From Aphelidium insulamus (taxonomy: Eukaryota > Aphelidiomycota > Aphelidea > Aphelidiaceae): a stretch of 64,000 bases of DNA. This document shows positions 10,498 through 21,337 of the stretch, in pieces. The stretch covers positions 372,001 through 436,000 of the forward strand of contig JAZDSV010000001.1 in the NCBI GenBank assembly GCA_036784855.1, read 5' to 3'. A model generated the notes under the pieces. It made no database searches, was not told where the DNA came from, and worked only from the letters and a program-made list of their open reading frames with translations. The position numbers were made by a program, and so were the translations under genes. Each line of letters starts with the position of its first letter. Position 1 is the stretch's first letter.

Positions 10498-11700
10498 ATG
10501 AAACCGCTGTCAACGTGTCAACGCGTCGTGGTGTTTCTGCTGCTTGCGCGCTTTGCCGTGTGTGCCGTGCATGGATACCGCAGCGTGCTCGTGGTGCACA
10601 ACACGTACAACCACACAGAGTTCCTGCCCACACTGTCGGCAGCATTCGGTGTGCGGCTGCCACGGCGCGGCATACGAAGCGTACTGTTGTCGGATGTGAG
10701 GTCGGACGGGTGTGATGGCGACGCGCTCAGTCGGGCCGTCGCGGCGCACAGATATCAGCAGAATGTTCATGGCAGCCGTGCATTGCGCATGCAGCGCCAC
10801 GCAACCAGTGAGAATGCACCCATATCGACTATTGACTACGATACAGCCAGTAGCATCAGTACCATGGTGATGCTGTCGCGCGGCAACTGTTCATTCGAGC
10901 AAAAGGTGCTTAATGCACGGATGGCTGGTGCGGGCGCCGTGCTCATCCACGACTGTGTGCCGCCTAGTGGGGCAGAGAGTGAAGTGCGCATTGCACCACG
11001 CAGGGATGTCGCTCCAGAGCTGTACTCGGCAGCCAGGGCGGCGCGAGAATACCGCAGCCTCGTGCACATGACAGTGGACAAATTGGGTGGCGGTGGTGGC
11101 ATTGACACTGTGTCCACCATAGGTGTGTACGCCGCCTACATATCGGGACCGCACGCGGCATTGCTACGGCGCTATGCCTCAGGCAGGCCCATGGCAGCCT
11201 TCTCATATGGCCTCCATAGCGCTGCGCAGTGCGACGATGAGTATGTCGGTGGTGACTACCAGCGGAGACGGCATATGCGTCGCCGGCTCCGCGTGGTGCT
11301 TGCCGGGCTGTTTGTGGGTGCCGTGTGCTGCAGCATTGCCGCCCTGGCCGCCGCCCTGACACTGGCCACGGCGAGGCTGAGGTACGAGCAAGAGGCTAGG
11401 CGACGCGACCACAGGCGCCGTCTCACCCCACTGGAGCTGTCACTGATTCCCGTGCGCCTTGTGGACCACACGGACATGGCTGGTGCCAATGCAACGGTGG
11501 AGGGCGGCGCGGACAGCATACGGCGCATTCAACAGTCGCTGTGCCCGATCTGCCTGGACGCGTTCCTCGTGGGCTCCACAGTGCGCGAGCTGCACTGCGC
11601 CCACGTATTCCATGCGGCGTGCGTGGACAGCTGGCTGCTGAGACGGCATCGCAGCTGTCCCACGTGCCGGCGAGACGTGCTAGACCCCATCACAACATAG
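10498..11700 (+). CDS. PA-TM-RING membrane E3 ubiquitin ligase
   Basis: A 400-residue intronless protein. Signal peptide ([16 protein letters not shown]), a lumenal protease-associated domain with the typical [20 protein letters not shown] and VLIHD segment (about residues 125-155), one transmembrane helix (about 262-290, [20 protein letters not shown]), a basic juxtamembrane stretch and a C-terminal RING-H2: [33 protein letters not shown]. This is the layout of RNF13/GRAIL/RMR proteins, which ubiquitinate cargo at endosomes or the vacuole. The PA loop is longer than usual. Start chosen at the ATG just before the signal peptide. Confidence 0.9.
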   Translation: MKPLSTCQRVVVFLLLARFAVCAVHGYRSVLVVHNTYNHTEFLPTLSAAFGVRLPRRGIRSVLLSDVRSDGCDGDALSRAVAAHRYQQNVHGSRALRMQRHATSENAPISTIDYDTASSISTMVMLSRGNCSFEQKVLNARMAGAGAVLIHDCVPPSGAESEVRIAPRRDVAPELYSAARAAREYRSLVHMTVDKLGGGGGIDTVSTIGVYAAYISGPHAALLRRYASGRPMAAFSYGLHSAAQCDDEYVGGDYQRRRHMRRRLRVVLAGLFVGAVCCSIAALAAALTLATARLRYEQEARRRDHRRRLTPLELSLIPVRLVDHTDMAGANATVEGGADSIRRIQQSLCPICLDAFLVGSTVRELHCAHVFHAACVDSWLLRRHRSCPTCRRDVLDPITT

Positions 11701-11734
11701 ATGCTGCAGATGTCCCTCCCGTAGCAATCAGTCT

Positions 11735-12056
11735 CTAGTGACGTCCAGTGCCCGCCACAAAGGCCTGGTGGCACGCTTGGAACTCTTTCTGCGCGCACCG
11801 TGAGTGATATGGACAGGAGTACATACAGTAGGCGGTCTCGCGGGGCACGCACCATCTCCTGCTGGCACTTTGACCAGTCTTTGCCGTGCGCGTAGTAGCA
11901 TTCTTGGAGCCGCTCGTGGTGCTGCATGCAGCCCGTGCGCTCTATACGCCGCGTGAACTCATCCTCCGCGTCACCATCTGTGGCAGTGGTGGCGGTGGTG
12001 CTGGAACCCGCGTGTGAGGCGGCGGTGTGCTGTTTGGTGTCGGGCCGGGAGCGCAT
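11735..12056 (-). CDS. COA4: COA4 (twin CX9C cytochrome c oxidase assembly factor)
   Basis: Two exons (12056-11853 and 11788-11735) with a 64-nt intron. The joined protein has RTGCMQHHERLQECYYAHGK, then DWSKCQQEM, then KEFQACHQ: two CX9C pairs with exactly nine residues each, and the H-x-DW-x-x-C signature of COA4/CHCHD8 (yeast Cmc3). Such proteins are imported into the mitochondrial intermembrane space by Mia40 and help assemble cytochrome c oxidase. The N-terminus is short, acidic and polar. Its start codon is 47 bp from that of the divergent EAF6 gene. Confidence 0.85.
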
Positions 12057-12103
12057 TTTCTCTCACTGCCTGTGCGCTGTACTTCACCGCCTCCGTTCTC
12101 AAT

Positions 12104-12982
12104 ATGAGGCGCAAGCAGCAGCAGCAACGACAGCGGCGTAAACGGCCACCGCTGCCGCCCACGCTGACCATTGATGGTGTCGTCGATGTGGACGGCCTGG
12201 TCACTGCGGCGCCTGCAACTGCTGTCTCTGCCACGGGGCACACTGGCAGTGCAGCAGCCGGCTGTGTTTGGGACCTGCGCAGCGAGATCACGGGTCTGGC
12301 CGCCAGAAAGGCCGAGGTGGACCGCCGCCTGGCGCAGGTAGAGTCCCGTATCTACGCGCTGGAGGGCTCGTACTTTGGCGAGTTTGCCGGCGCCGCCAGT
12401 CTGGGCTGCATGGTGCTTGGCTACGGCACGCTCTTCAAGGTGCCAGAGGCGCCGACGAAAGCCGCAACAGATGGAGAGGCTGCTGGCGATCGCGAAGCTG
12501 TGGCGGTGGTAGATACTGATGGGTCCAAACCTGCAACTCCTCCCATCACCCCGACATGGACTGATGCTGACCGCATTTTCTCTGGCAGTTCCCTCACAGT
12601 CCATCAGGTCAGTCTCTGCACACATATGTATGCTTATATATATGTATGTATGTGTATGAACAGATTATGATGTTCACACCTGTGCGAGTTTAACAACAAA
12701 CAATTGCAAGTAATGTAGGCCATTGAGGCGTCAAACCGGCTGGCAGTCATGTCCGCACACTCGTCGCAGGCAGCTTCGTGTGCCTCTTCACAAACGGCAT
12801 CACGTGCCACCTCCCCGTTCAATGCCGGTAGCGCCATGAAGTTGGCCGGTCGACGGGGCGTGAAAACAATGAAGGCATCAGCGGGTGCGGAAGGTAAAGC
12901 TGCTTACAATACCATTGTACGGCGCAAGAAACGCACAAGTATTGTGGCCATGCCGCGTCGGCGCCGTTCAGTAAACAAGTAA
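12104..12982 (+). CDS. EAF6: EAF6 subunit of NuA4-type histone acetyltransferase
   Basis: Two exons, 12104-12607 and 12719-12982; the phase is exact (168 and 88 codons including stop). The core matches EAF6/MEAF6: LRSEITGLAARKAEVDRRLA coiled coil, ESRIYALEGSYFGEF, a GYGTLF segment, then WTDADRIFSGSSLT and, in exon 2, EASNRLAVMSAHS. The C-terminus is basic (RRKKRTS, RRRRS), a nuclear signal type. EAF6 is a small scaffold subunit of NuA4 and NuA3/MOZ-type complexes. The inserted Thr/Ala-rich segments and the Gln-rich N-terminus are lineage-specific. Confidence 0.85.
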
Positions 12983-13631
12983 ATGTGATGAGATACTGGA
13001 AGAATATTATCATGTTTGGTATATACTTGAACAGCTGTATGCCCCACAATTAAGTATCTTCATGTAGTAGCTGAACGTCCTTCGTCGTACAGTCGCAAGC
13101 CGCAATGGAGAAACTTACCTAATTAAAGAGATATTTAACTTTCTAGGGTCTTGCAAGTAAACATCACTGTAAGGTATACATATGCAGATTACAACGTAGC
13201 AGAAGAAGCAATGTCACACGTGAGGATCAGACTTCTAGATGGATATCGAAAAAAGGCATGCACACACGAAAAGTGCAGCATCGGAGTGACCACGTGAATA
13301 TTCCGCACAGTCGCGTTGATGGCTCGCGATAGAATATTTTGTGTGGTCGCGTGAATATTCCACACAGTCGGCAGTGATAATGGCAGAGCATGTGCCCACC
13401 TAACATGCAAATTCTGCGAGACCGCGTGAATATTCTGCACTATCCGAGAAAGACAATATGGATCGCTATGTGGCCGCGTGAATATTCCACACAGTCAGCG
13501 CCACGTGACGCACGCAGGGGCGCGCCGGCAGCCAATTACGCGTTTCAGGAGTCAATCGAGTCATATTAAATGCGCCGCCGCCGCCGCCACATTTATTCTC
13601 TCACGCTCGCCGTTTAATCAACCATCAACTT

Positions 13632-13672
<41 letters not shown>

Positions 13673-13699
13673 GCTTCACCCATCTTCACTGCCGCCAGA
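12983..13699. other. intergenic region upstream of the VIP1-like gene
   Basis: No coding gene is supported over these ~700 bp. It contains an array of a CGTGAATATTC motif (13293-13487), a CT microsatellite just before the next ATG (about 13636-13669) and GCC-repeat DNA. An open frame that starts inside the motif array is an artefact of the repeats. Confidence 0.6.
13293..13487. promoter_or_regulatory. four-copy CGTGAATATTC motif array
   Basis: The 11-mer CGTGAATATTC occurs at 13293, 13350, 13425 and 13477, spaced 52-75 bp apart. Each copy is preceded by CC/CG and most are followed by a CACACAGTC or CGCACAGTC tail, so the conserved block is about 22 bp. The core GAATATTC is a palindrome, typical of a dimeric factor site. 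The array ends about 210 bp before the ATG of the VIP1-like gene. One more exact copy is at 27159, about 90 bp upstream of acyl-CoA oxidase. A regulatory role is inferred from number, spacing and position. Confidence 0.5.
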
Positions 13700-14966
13700 A
13701 TGACCCAGAATGCTGCTGCACCCGCCACCACGGCCAATTTCGTCCGTGTCAAGGTGTGTGTATGTGTGTGTGTGTGTTGCTGTGCATTGCCTGAATATTC
13801 GCCGCAGATTCCTGCTGAGCCCACGGCCTGTCTGGTCCTTGTAAAGTCCATTGCCACCACGGTCAAGCCAGAGAAGTGTGCGTGGTCACAGTCATATTCA
13901 TATGAGACAAGACTCATCTGACTTATCTGGTGTGCAGTGCGCGAATTCTTCTCCTTCTGCGGCACTATCGTCGATATGGAGATTGCGCCAGCCGTGTGCG
14001 TGTCATGTGCCATTCCTTGTGCAACAATTACTAACGGCACATGTGCAGCGAGTCTGACCGCAAGGTGCAGCATGCTCTCATCCTGTTTGCAAACCCCGTG
14101 TCTGCCAACACGGCCACCATGTGAGTGTTTTCAGATTTCACCACCTGTCTAGTCATATAATTGATAGGCTGTCCAATGCCCGTCTGGAGGACGCTGTTCT
14201 CACCGTCTGCTACTACTTTGATCAATTCAATGCTGCCAACGGTGCCAAAGCTGCCGGCGCCGGCGAGCGTGACACCAATGTGAGTACTGTATCGTTGTAT
14301 TACATATATTGTGAGGTGATTCTCAATAATGCGCAGGCCAACAAGATTGTGTCCGAGTGGATCGTGTCCGGCATGGTCCTCACGGAGCAGCTGGTTGCGC
14401 ATGGCCGCAGTCTCCTCGGTATGATCAGGTTGTCTATCTACATCTTCCTTGCTGATAGTATGCCAGAAAAGTACAAGGTGTTTGAGACCATTGAGCCATA
14501 CTTGAAGCAGGCACAGACCGTGGCCACTGCTCAAGGTGCGTCTTAAATAATCTGTCTGTATTATTATTAGCGTCTCACACGACGCGTCAGCCACCAAGTT
14601 GGATGAAAAGTTTCACCTGACAGCCACTGCACAGGCCATCGACACCAAGTACAACGTGCGTGGCCAGGTGTCGCAGACGGTTGACTCGGCCAAGGGCATT
14701 GTCATTGCCGCCGCTTCCAAGGCGCAGAATGTGGCAAGTTTATTATTTGTTGATCTGCACACTCCATTAATACCATGTAGGCCATGCAGTACCCTATCGT
14801 GCAAAAGGGATCGCAGGTTGTAACCGACACCGTTACCAACACCAAACAGCTGTACGAGGAGCGAAAAAAGTCCACTGGAAGTACGTATCGCATTAGCAGT
14901 ATGTACACTATGCATCTCACTTAAACAGACGTGCCAGCTGCCGCCGTGCCGCAGACGGTCGAATAG
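13700..14966 (+). CDS. VIP1/BPA1-type RRM protein
   Basis: Eight or so exons with 40-70-nt introns. The joined product starts MTQNAAAPATTANF, has a degenerate RRM (LREFFSFCGTIVDMEIAPA; KVQHALILFANPVSANTATM; ARLEDAVLTV), then a helical region (KIVSEWIVSGMVLTEQLVAH) and an amphipathic tail with EKFHLTATAQAIDTKYNVRG and SKAQNVAMQYPIVQKG. That combination is found in fission yeast Vip1 and plant BPA1-like proteins, which lack a firm biochemical role and are linked to cytoskeleton or defence signalling. Introns were placed by keeping the frame, e.g. LLEKYKVFE and AQATKLDE across junctions. A CT microsatellite lies in the leader. Confidence 0.7.
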
Positions 14967-15051
14967 TCGCCGCGATCATCTCGATTGCTTTCATTTACTT
15001 TCTTCATAAACTATCGTCTACACATATAGTTATCTATATATCACTCTCTAT

Positions 15052-15959
15052 TCACGGATTAAGTCCCTGACCGCGCAACTCTCTACGGTGATGTGCCGAC
15101 CACTCAATTATAGCTTCGGCGCGCTTTTGCAGTGTCCTCTCGTCGGGATGGAGGGCCATCTCGGTGCCGGGGATGCTTGCACGTATCATGTGACACACGG
15201 TGGGAAATGCATGGTGCACCGACTGCGGAGAAGATGCGGATGCCGAGTTTGTGTTGCTGTGTTGTACTGTTGGAGATGGTGGTGCCGACGGGTCAGACAC
15301 TGGCGACAGGGGAGACAGTAGTGGCGGCAGGCCAAATCTCTGCTCCACCGGCAGCGCGTACTCGGGCGGCACTCCACTGGTGCATGTATATGTCCAATGT
15401 CAGCATCGGGTGGCAATCATATTTACACTTGCCTGGCCTGTGTGAGATGAAAGTAGAGCCGCGTCACGAGAGCCACGGCTGCCCCGGGTCGCCTATGATA
15501 ACATACATTAATATCATATGAATGAGAGAGGTGACACCTACTCGTGCATCACATCCAGCGCCGAGCGCCACGACACGGGGAAACAGTGCCGTTTGAAGAA
15601 GCGATGCAGCCGTGTCCAGTTGTCGAACCGTGTCCGCGCCGACTGCTCATTCACGAACCCGCTCATCTCCAGCCGGTTACTGCCGCGGTCCACCGCCACC
15701 GGCTCACCGGGATCCGGACAGCAAGTGTGCAGATTGTACCGTGACACTATTTCGGCGGCCAGGTACCCGTTGGCGAAATCACTGTCACGGATTATATATA
15801 TGTTAATATATATATATATATATTAACATATATGACGCACTGTCGGGGTGCAAGCACGGTGTACGACAGTTCAAGTGTTTGAAGCCATTTGAGCACGTGG
15901 CGACTGAATTGCCGTGGCTGCTTCTGCTGTGGTGATGGCGCAGTTGACACGGCGGGCAT
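15052..15959 (-). CDS. SPATA4/SPEF1-type CH-domain (CLAMP) protein
   Basis: Four exons. The N-terminal CH_2 domain reads RHVLKWLQTLELSY, then across an intron DFANGYLAAEIVSRY, and TRFDNWTRLHRFFKRH; the next exon has GAAVALVTRLYFHLTQ. These are the landmarks of SPATA4/SPEF1 (CLAMP), microtubule-associated proteins of cilia and flagella. The tail is Ser/Pro-rich and ends with a basic helix (RRELRG). The first intron is almost wholly a perfect (TA)n palindrome (15796-15833). The third, 15377-15432, needs a GC-AG boundary (AG/GCAAGT). SPATA4 versus SPEF1 cannot be settled by eye; flagellar function is inferred. Confidence 0.7.
15796..15833. repeat. 38-bp perfect palindrome with (TA)n core inside an intron
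   Basis: Arms ATATATGTTAA and TTAACATATAT flank a TA tract; position pairs were checked out from the centre. It lies in intron 1 of the SPATA4-like gene. Confidence 0.85.
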
Positions 15960-16034
15960 ACTAGGAGACAGTGGTAGGAGAAAGTCTTCTATAAATAGAC
16001 CATCGCCGCACCTTATTGTAGTGCTACAATATAC

Positions 16035-16073
<39 letters not shown>

Positions 16074-16156
16074 TGTCTACAGTATATAATGACTGTAAGA
16101 AGACTGTAGAGAAATGGTGCCGCGCCTGAAACGCTTCAACACACTTCCCACACACA

Positions 16157-17568
16157 ATGTCCTGGTTGAAGAAGGGATTCGGCGGCGGCGGTGGCGGCGC
16201 GTCTGCTTCCTCTGCCGGCGATAATGCTGCAGCTGCCGGTCCAACAAGCAAGTGTACCCGTACATACAGTCCACCGCATGCTTATCTAATGGCATCCATA
16301 GTCCAGTTTGTGGCAGAGCGGTCAGAGCGCGGCCCAGAGCTTATTCGTTACGTGCCGCCGCAAGATGTGCAATGGGTCCGGGAGACCAGCAGTGCCAGCG
16401 AGACCCAGACCTGGTACCTGAACGTGGATGGTGGCGCGAATGGTGGTGGTGCCGGAGACGCGTTCCTGTTCGTGCAAGTACTGTACAGCACTGTCGGTCT
16501 GGGCGCCACGGTGCAAGTCACTGCGCGCTATCGCCAGTTCAGCACCAACGTGGACCTGATGGCCACGCAATCGTTCTCGGGATCGGCATCCACATTTCGC
16601 GTCTCGCCGGATGGATGCAGTGCCACGCTGCAACCAAACGGCACGCTGTCCATTGCGATGGAGCCCGTGAAACTATCTACTAATGGTGACGTTAACACGG
16701 ACGGCGTCAAATACGCGGTCAGCCTGGCGCTGGACAAGGCCACGGTGGAGTTTGTCTTCACGTCGGCCACGCCCGTCACGCAGATCAAGGATGGCAAGTC
16801 AATTATCGGGCCGGATGTTGGCTACGTGAGACAGCGGTTCGCGCCCACCGGCACCTTCACCGGCAAGATCAACTTTCGTAATGGCGGAAGTGGTAGTGGG
16901 GGCAATGTGACTGCTGATGTCTCTGGCCGTGGTCTGTTTGTGCACGCCAACCTCGGTGCCAAACCGCACCTCATTGCGTCTCGCTGGGACTTTTTGTCGT
17001 AAGTAGCGATGTGCATGCATTGTAGCTGCATGCGCCATTCACGTGTATGATACGCGCTATATATCATTGCGCAGAAGTGTATGCGTCACAAAATATGGTG
17101 TATAACAATTTCAGGTACCAGTTCACGCACGGTAGCGAGGGAAAGCACGGGGCAGTAATCATGTGCCAGTTCAATCCGCCAACGGGTTGCGCCTCAACTG
17201 ACCCCTTGAATCAGTGTGTCGTGGTCCTGGACAACAAAGTGGTGGCGGTGACAACGGACGCCCGCATAGCCGTCACAGCTACTGCGCCGTGTCCCGTGTC
17301 GCAGTATCCGCTCCCCACCCACGAGAGCATCAGTGCCGAATTCTCTCAAGGCAAATTCCAACTTGAAACGGACATTGGGCGCATGGTGGCGCGGGTGGAT
17401 ATTCTGGGCGAGCTGCCGTACTTGGTGCGCAAGGTGCTCCAGGTGCTGGTGGCCAAACCCTTTTGCTACATGTTTCTGGAACGGTGCCGCGGCGAGTGCA
17501 CCATCGACGGCCAGGCTGTGCCGCTGGATGGTGTGGCCTACGTGGAGACCACATTTATCAATCCATAA
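16157..17568 (+). CDS. SVF1: SVF1-like survival/ceramide-transfer protein
   Basis: Two exons, 16157-16998 and 17115-17568; the phase joins as SYQFTHG. Svf1 landmarks in order: ETQTWYLN, FLFVQVLYSTVGLGATVQV, a VTQIKDGKSIIGPDVGYVR segment, RQRFAPTGTFTGKI, DVSGRGLFVHANLGAKPHLI, ASRWDFLS, then KHGAVIMCQFNPP and a C-terminal lipocalin-like domain ending VAYVETTFINP. Svf1 proteins have two lipocalin-like halves and in yeast bind ceramide and move it from ER to Golgi, protecting against oxidative stress. The family is essentially fungal, which supports the taxonomic call. The Gly-rich N-terminus (GFGGGGGG) may replace the amphipathic helix. It is divergent from the SPATA4-like gene (197 bp between starts). 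Confidence 0.85.
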
Positions 17569-17681
17569 TGGCGTCAGTCATCTGCCCACAGACACAATTA
17601 AAAAGCATGCAACCATCTGTTGAACAACTATTAACGCAGCATGTATTCAAAACGTTCCAACAGTTATCAAACAACAAGACG

Positions 17682-18437
17682 TTAAAGGCTCGACTCGGTC
17701 ATGATGGAGATAAATTCCTGCTCGTTGACTGCCCAGATACGTTAGTGAAATAGTAGAAGTTAAAAAATAACGTGCAACGACGAAATAGGCGGCACTCACT
17801 CTCTCCATCATTGTCCAGGTCAAACTCATCGATCATGGCCTGCAGCTCCTCCTCGTCAATCTCCTCGCCCAGCTCTTTGGCAACTCGCCGCAGATTCTTC
17901 AGGCTGATGGTGCCGGTGTTGTCGTCGTCAAACAGACGGAAAGCCTTTTTAATCTCCTCGATGGGGTCGCGCTCCAAGATCTTTTGTCCCACTGAGGTAG
18001 TTAGGTCCATACATATATATGTATATATATATATATATATACGTATACTACCAATACATACTTATTCGCTGAAAGTCGTCAAAGTCCATGAGCCCCTTGC
18101 CGTCCTTGTCGTGGTCCTTGAGCAGCTTCAGCACCTCGGCCTTCTTCATGTCGAATCCCAGCGCTCGCATCGCAACCCTGCATACACCCACAGCATCAGT
18201 TTCCTCTATCAGCATGCGCACACACTCAAAGGTGGCAATGCACAGGGGGTGCAGAGTACGGAGGGGTCACACGCACTTCAGCTCGTGAAAGTCCACGGCG
18301 CCGTCCTTGTTGATGTCAAACAGGTCAAACGCCTCCTTGATTTCGTGACGCTGCTCCTCCGTCAGCTCGGGGCGGGGCGGCTTGTTGCGCTTGCTGATGC
18401 TGTGTTTGAAGGGCGGCAGGCCGGCCATGGCGGACAT
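17682..18437 (-). CDS. centrin (CETN/Cdc31 family)
   Basis: Four exons. A basic N-terminus ([20 protein letters not shown]) precedes four EF-hands: [55 protein letters not shown]; and [20 protein letters not shown]. Loop residues for Ca2+ are intact in EF1 (D-N-D-A-D-E) and EF4 and good in EF2 and EF3. Centrins sit at basal bodies, spindle poles and in the nuclear TREX-2 and XPC complexes. A Cdc31-type and a CETN2-type centrin cannot be told apart by eye; [18 protein letters not shown] is the general form. The ATG at 18437 was chosen because the conserved part begins right after it. Confidence 0.9.
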
Positions 18438-18504
18438 TGTCGCTGTGTATTTGAGTGTGAGTGTATCTGAGTGAGTGAGTGTTGAGAGCACTGAATCAAC
18501 ATGT

Positions 18505-20134
18505 CTATTGAACACTGTCCAAGTAAACGGCGAGGATTTCCGCTGGCAGAATTGCACTGATAGCGCCGTGTCTGGAGGAGCCGGTGCCAAGCTGCTTGCT
18601 GGCTTGGGACATAGAGTGTGGCAAAATTGCGGCGACCAGTGGTGAGCGTTTATAGTTGAACTTTATGCGCATACTCTGCGACCCGGCAATTCTGCCATTG
18701 CATTGAGCACACTACACCGCTGTCAATACACTCAAATGTACCTCTTGGTCTCTGCGGGTCCACCAGCATTCACCTGGAATGCAATGCGAATGAGTCTATC
18801 TGTCAGGACAACATTGTGCGGAAAGATGGCTTCATAGATTTCTTTGGCCAGCGCGTACAGGAGCTTCACATGTGAATGCCCTGTAAGTACTACTTATGGA
18901 ACATGCCTCAAGCTGTCGCAACTCTTCCAGCGGCCGGTCCCTGTTGCACACAGCTGACCAGAGCGATGCATACGCTACACTAGCTTGTCGCAGTGTGTTT
19001 TTAAGTTCAGTCGCAATTCCACCAGCGCTACTGGCACGATTATCTCTTGTATATATACAGATGCACACGCATACTTGTCATCATGTGTCGCAGTTGTTTG
19101 ATGGCGGTGCTTGTCCTCGTCTATTGCGTGCAGGAATGCCTGAATGAATCGGGCAAGCATAAGTAGCAAGTTGTCTGCCTCGGCGCGGTACACAATCGCC
19201 TCTTGCCCGGCCTGACTCTCCTCGAGGCCAATTCCAAGCACACGCAGAGCACGTGCTGTCAGTTGGAATAATAAATTACTGTTCATTGCAATGTATATGC
19301 ACTGTACGCACGCTTGTTCTCCAGAATCCGCGCTAGTGTTATGTCATCAACGGCACCACGGACACCGCGCGCATTTGCATATACACTGGAGCGGCGGCGG
19401 CCCAGGTCTCGCCACCCGCTGCTTGATGATCGCGGTAGGCCGAACGACACTTCTTTGCCACCGCGCACAACACTGCTGCTGCTGTTGTGTTGTTGCAATT
19501 GATGATGTTGATGCTGTTGATGCTCGCCGGCACTGCGCCACATGCATCAAACGGTTAATGTGTTTATAGTAATCCATACAGTGTACGTACGAATCGTCAC
19601 GGTCGGCGATACGCGCCAGCTCCACCGCCAGATAGTTGATGGTGGTTTGAACAGAGTCGCCAGCCTCGCCGATGGCCTTCATCATCTCCTTCACGGCGGC
19701 CACTGATTGCGCCTTTGCCTGCGCCTGCGCCACCATGGACATGGATAGATCCGTGCTGCGTAGCGTGGATCCCGCAGTATTGTACTGCGAGTGCGTGGGT
19801 GATGGCGATGCATTACTATTGCTGGCGTTGGTGGTGCCGTTGTTGGTGCCGAATGCCGAAAAGTCGGCACGCGATGAAAACAGTTCAACACTGGCCGCCA
19901 GCTGCTCGCGTGATTGTTCGTGCTGTTGCTGCATGAATGTGTGTGTGTGTGTGTGTTGTATGCGATGCGCGTCTGTCTGTATGTCTCTGTATGTCTCTGT
20001 GTATCTCTGTGTGTAAGCAGACCTTTGTTGGCAGAGTTATGCAACGCGCCCTTATTGCTGCGGCGATTGGCGCGTGCCGCCGGGCAATGATCAGCCAGGC
20101 AAGTTAAGATTAAACAATAAATATATCTGACCAT
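18505..20134 (-). CDS. unrecognised helical protein, many exons
   Basis: Joined segments give a polar Ser/Asn-rich N-terminal part, a helix [20 protein letters not shown], an HQ-rich linker, a Ser/Arg block, then [13 protein letters not shown], a helical region ([20 protein letters not shown]), [20 protein letters not shown] and a C-terminal part ending [10 protein letters not shown] with a TAG at 18505. Splice sites at S|AGEHQQ, ENK|PRAL and TKR|IAGSQ keep frame. The exon join near 18890 would need either a 22-nt intron (ends GT..AG) or a ~100-nt one. The start could be 20134 or 19934. No family recognised; the coding nature is supported by the consistent frame over several introns. It ends 67 bp before the centrin start. 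Confidence 0.5.
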
Positions 20135-20143
20135 GGCCCCCGA

Positions 20144-20181
<38 letters not shown>
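20144..20181. repeat. 38-bp perfect palindrome with (TA)n core
   Basis: Arms TAACTA and TAGTTA flank a TA tract. It lies between the unrecognised gene and the oxidoreductase, and its right arm contains the oxidoreductase stop codon (20179-20181). Confidence 0.85.
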
Positions 20182-21159
20182 CTGGGCAGAGCTCTGCAGC
20201 TGCAGCAACAGCCCCATAATGTCCTCGCTGTCGGTCAGCGTTGGCGAGGGGTGCCGCACGGCAAAATCACCGTCAAGCACGGCCTTGTTGACCATTTCCA
20301 CCTGGAAGCCATAGCAGTCCATGGCGGCAACGTGCCGAACTACCTCGACGACGCTACTTCCATCACCACCCGCGCCAAACTTTGTCAGTGTGAATGCGGC
20401 ATCCAGCTCGGGCATGAATGGGTTGGTGTCGAATTTTATGCTCCCGGCGGTGCCCACCACGTCAAACTGATACGCCTTGACGCACCGCTCGCTGATGGAC
20501 ACCGAGGCAAAAGTGTCGCCGGGGAAGCGGATGCTGGCCACGTGTTCATGCGCACCGCGCACACCAGTAACCACGCGGTCCTGGCTGTTGAACACTTGGC
20601 GGCCGCGCGCGGCACACACCACCAGCTGGATGAGGCTGACGGGGTAGCAGCCCAGGTTGAACAGGCAGCCGTCGGCGGCGACAAACTGCGAAATGGGCGC
20701 GTGGTACATGGACGTGATGCTCTGCAGGCGGCCGATTTCCGGCAGCCGCTCCAGCAGCAGGCGGTGGATGGGGTGTGCCAGGTGCATCAGACCCTCGACA
20801 AAGTACTGGCGTGGGTGAGCCGCCACGCTCTTGACAATCGACAGCGTGTCCTGCGCCGTGGTGGCCAGCGACTTTTCGCTCAGCACGTGCTTCCCCGCGG
20901 CCAGACACTGCGCGATGAAGTGGGCGTGCGTGGCGTTGGGCGTGTTGATGTACACAATGTCAATGTCGTCGCGCGTAAGTAGCTGCGAGAGATCCGTGGT
21001 GCAGAGCGGCACTGCAGCCAGCGCGTGCTTGGCCACGAAGCGGTCCAGCGATGGCTGGGTGCGTGACCACACTGCCCGCAGCGACTTGCCAATGTGCGGA
21101 ATGACACGGCCGGCCACTTGGTTCGTGCCGATGCACGCCCATCCCAGCTCGCGTGGCAT
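20179..21159 (-). CDS. Gfo/Idh/MocA-family oxidoreductase (dihydrodiol/xylose dehydrogenase type)
   Basis: About 326 residues, intronless. The N-terminal Rossmann half has WACIGTNQVAGRVIPHIG, LLTRDDIDIVYINTPNATHA and the GKHVLSEKSLA segment that carries the catalytic lysine (usually EKP, here EKS). The C-terminal half has VEGLMHLAHPIHRLL, a GCLFNLGCYPVSLIQLV segment (usual GxxxDxGxY, here with Asn in place of Asp) and VVGTAGSIKFD. This fits the NAD(P)-dependent dihydrodiol/D-xylose dehydrogenase subgroup. The substitutions at D and P leave the substrate open. The ATG at 21159 is right at the Rossmann strand; upstream frame is leader. Confidence 0.8.
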
Positions 21160-21337
21160 CTTTGTGTCTTGCTGAACTTGCTTACAGTGGAAATGCAAGT
21201 AAGCCGTACACGCATGTAGATCAGGCGCCGCCCAGAGCTGATGTATACGTACAAGGATGTTGATTTTTATGTATTGACAATGGGGGCATCGAAATGGTGG
21301 AGGGCTGTGTATCTGCGGCATAGTAGCTTCCTGGACT

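Noticed and set aside
13293-13487. Regularly spaced repeats could be a CRISPR-like array
   Set aside because: The genome is eukaryotic with spliceosomal introns, the repeats are short and imperfect, and spacing is variable with no cas genes.
13478-13921. Open frame of ~147 codons running from the motif array into the VIP1-like gene
   Set aside because: It reads through the CGTGAATATTC repeats, a CT microsatellite and a GT-repeat intron; its composition is that of repeats and it opposes the splice frame of the real gene.
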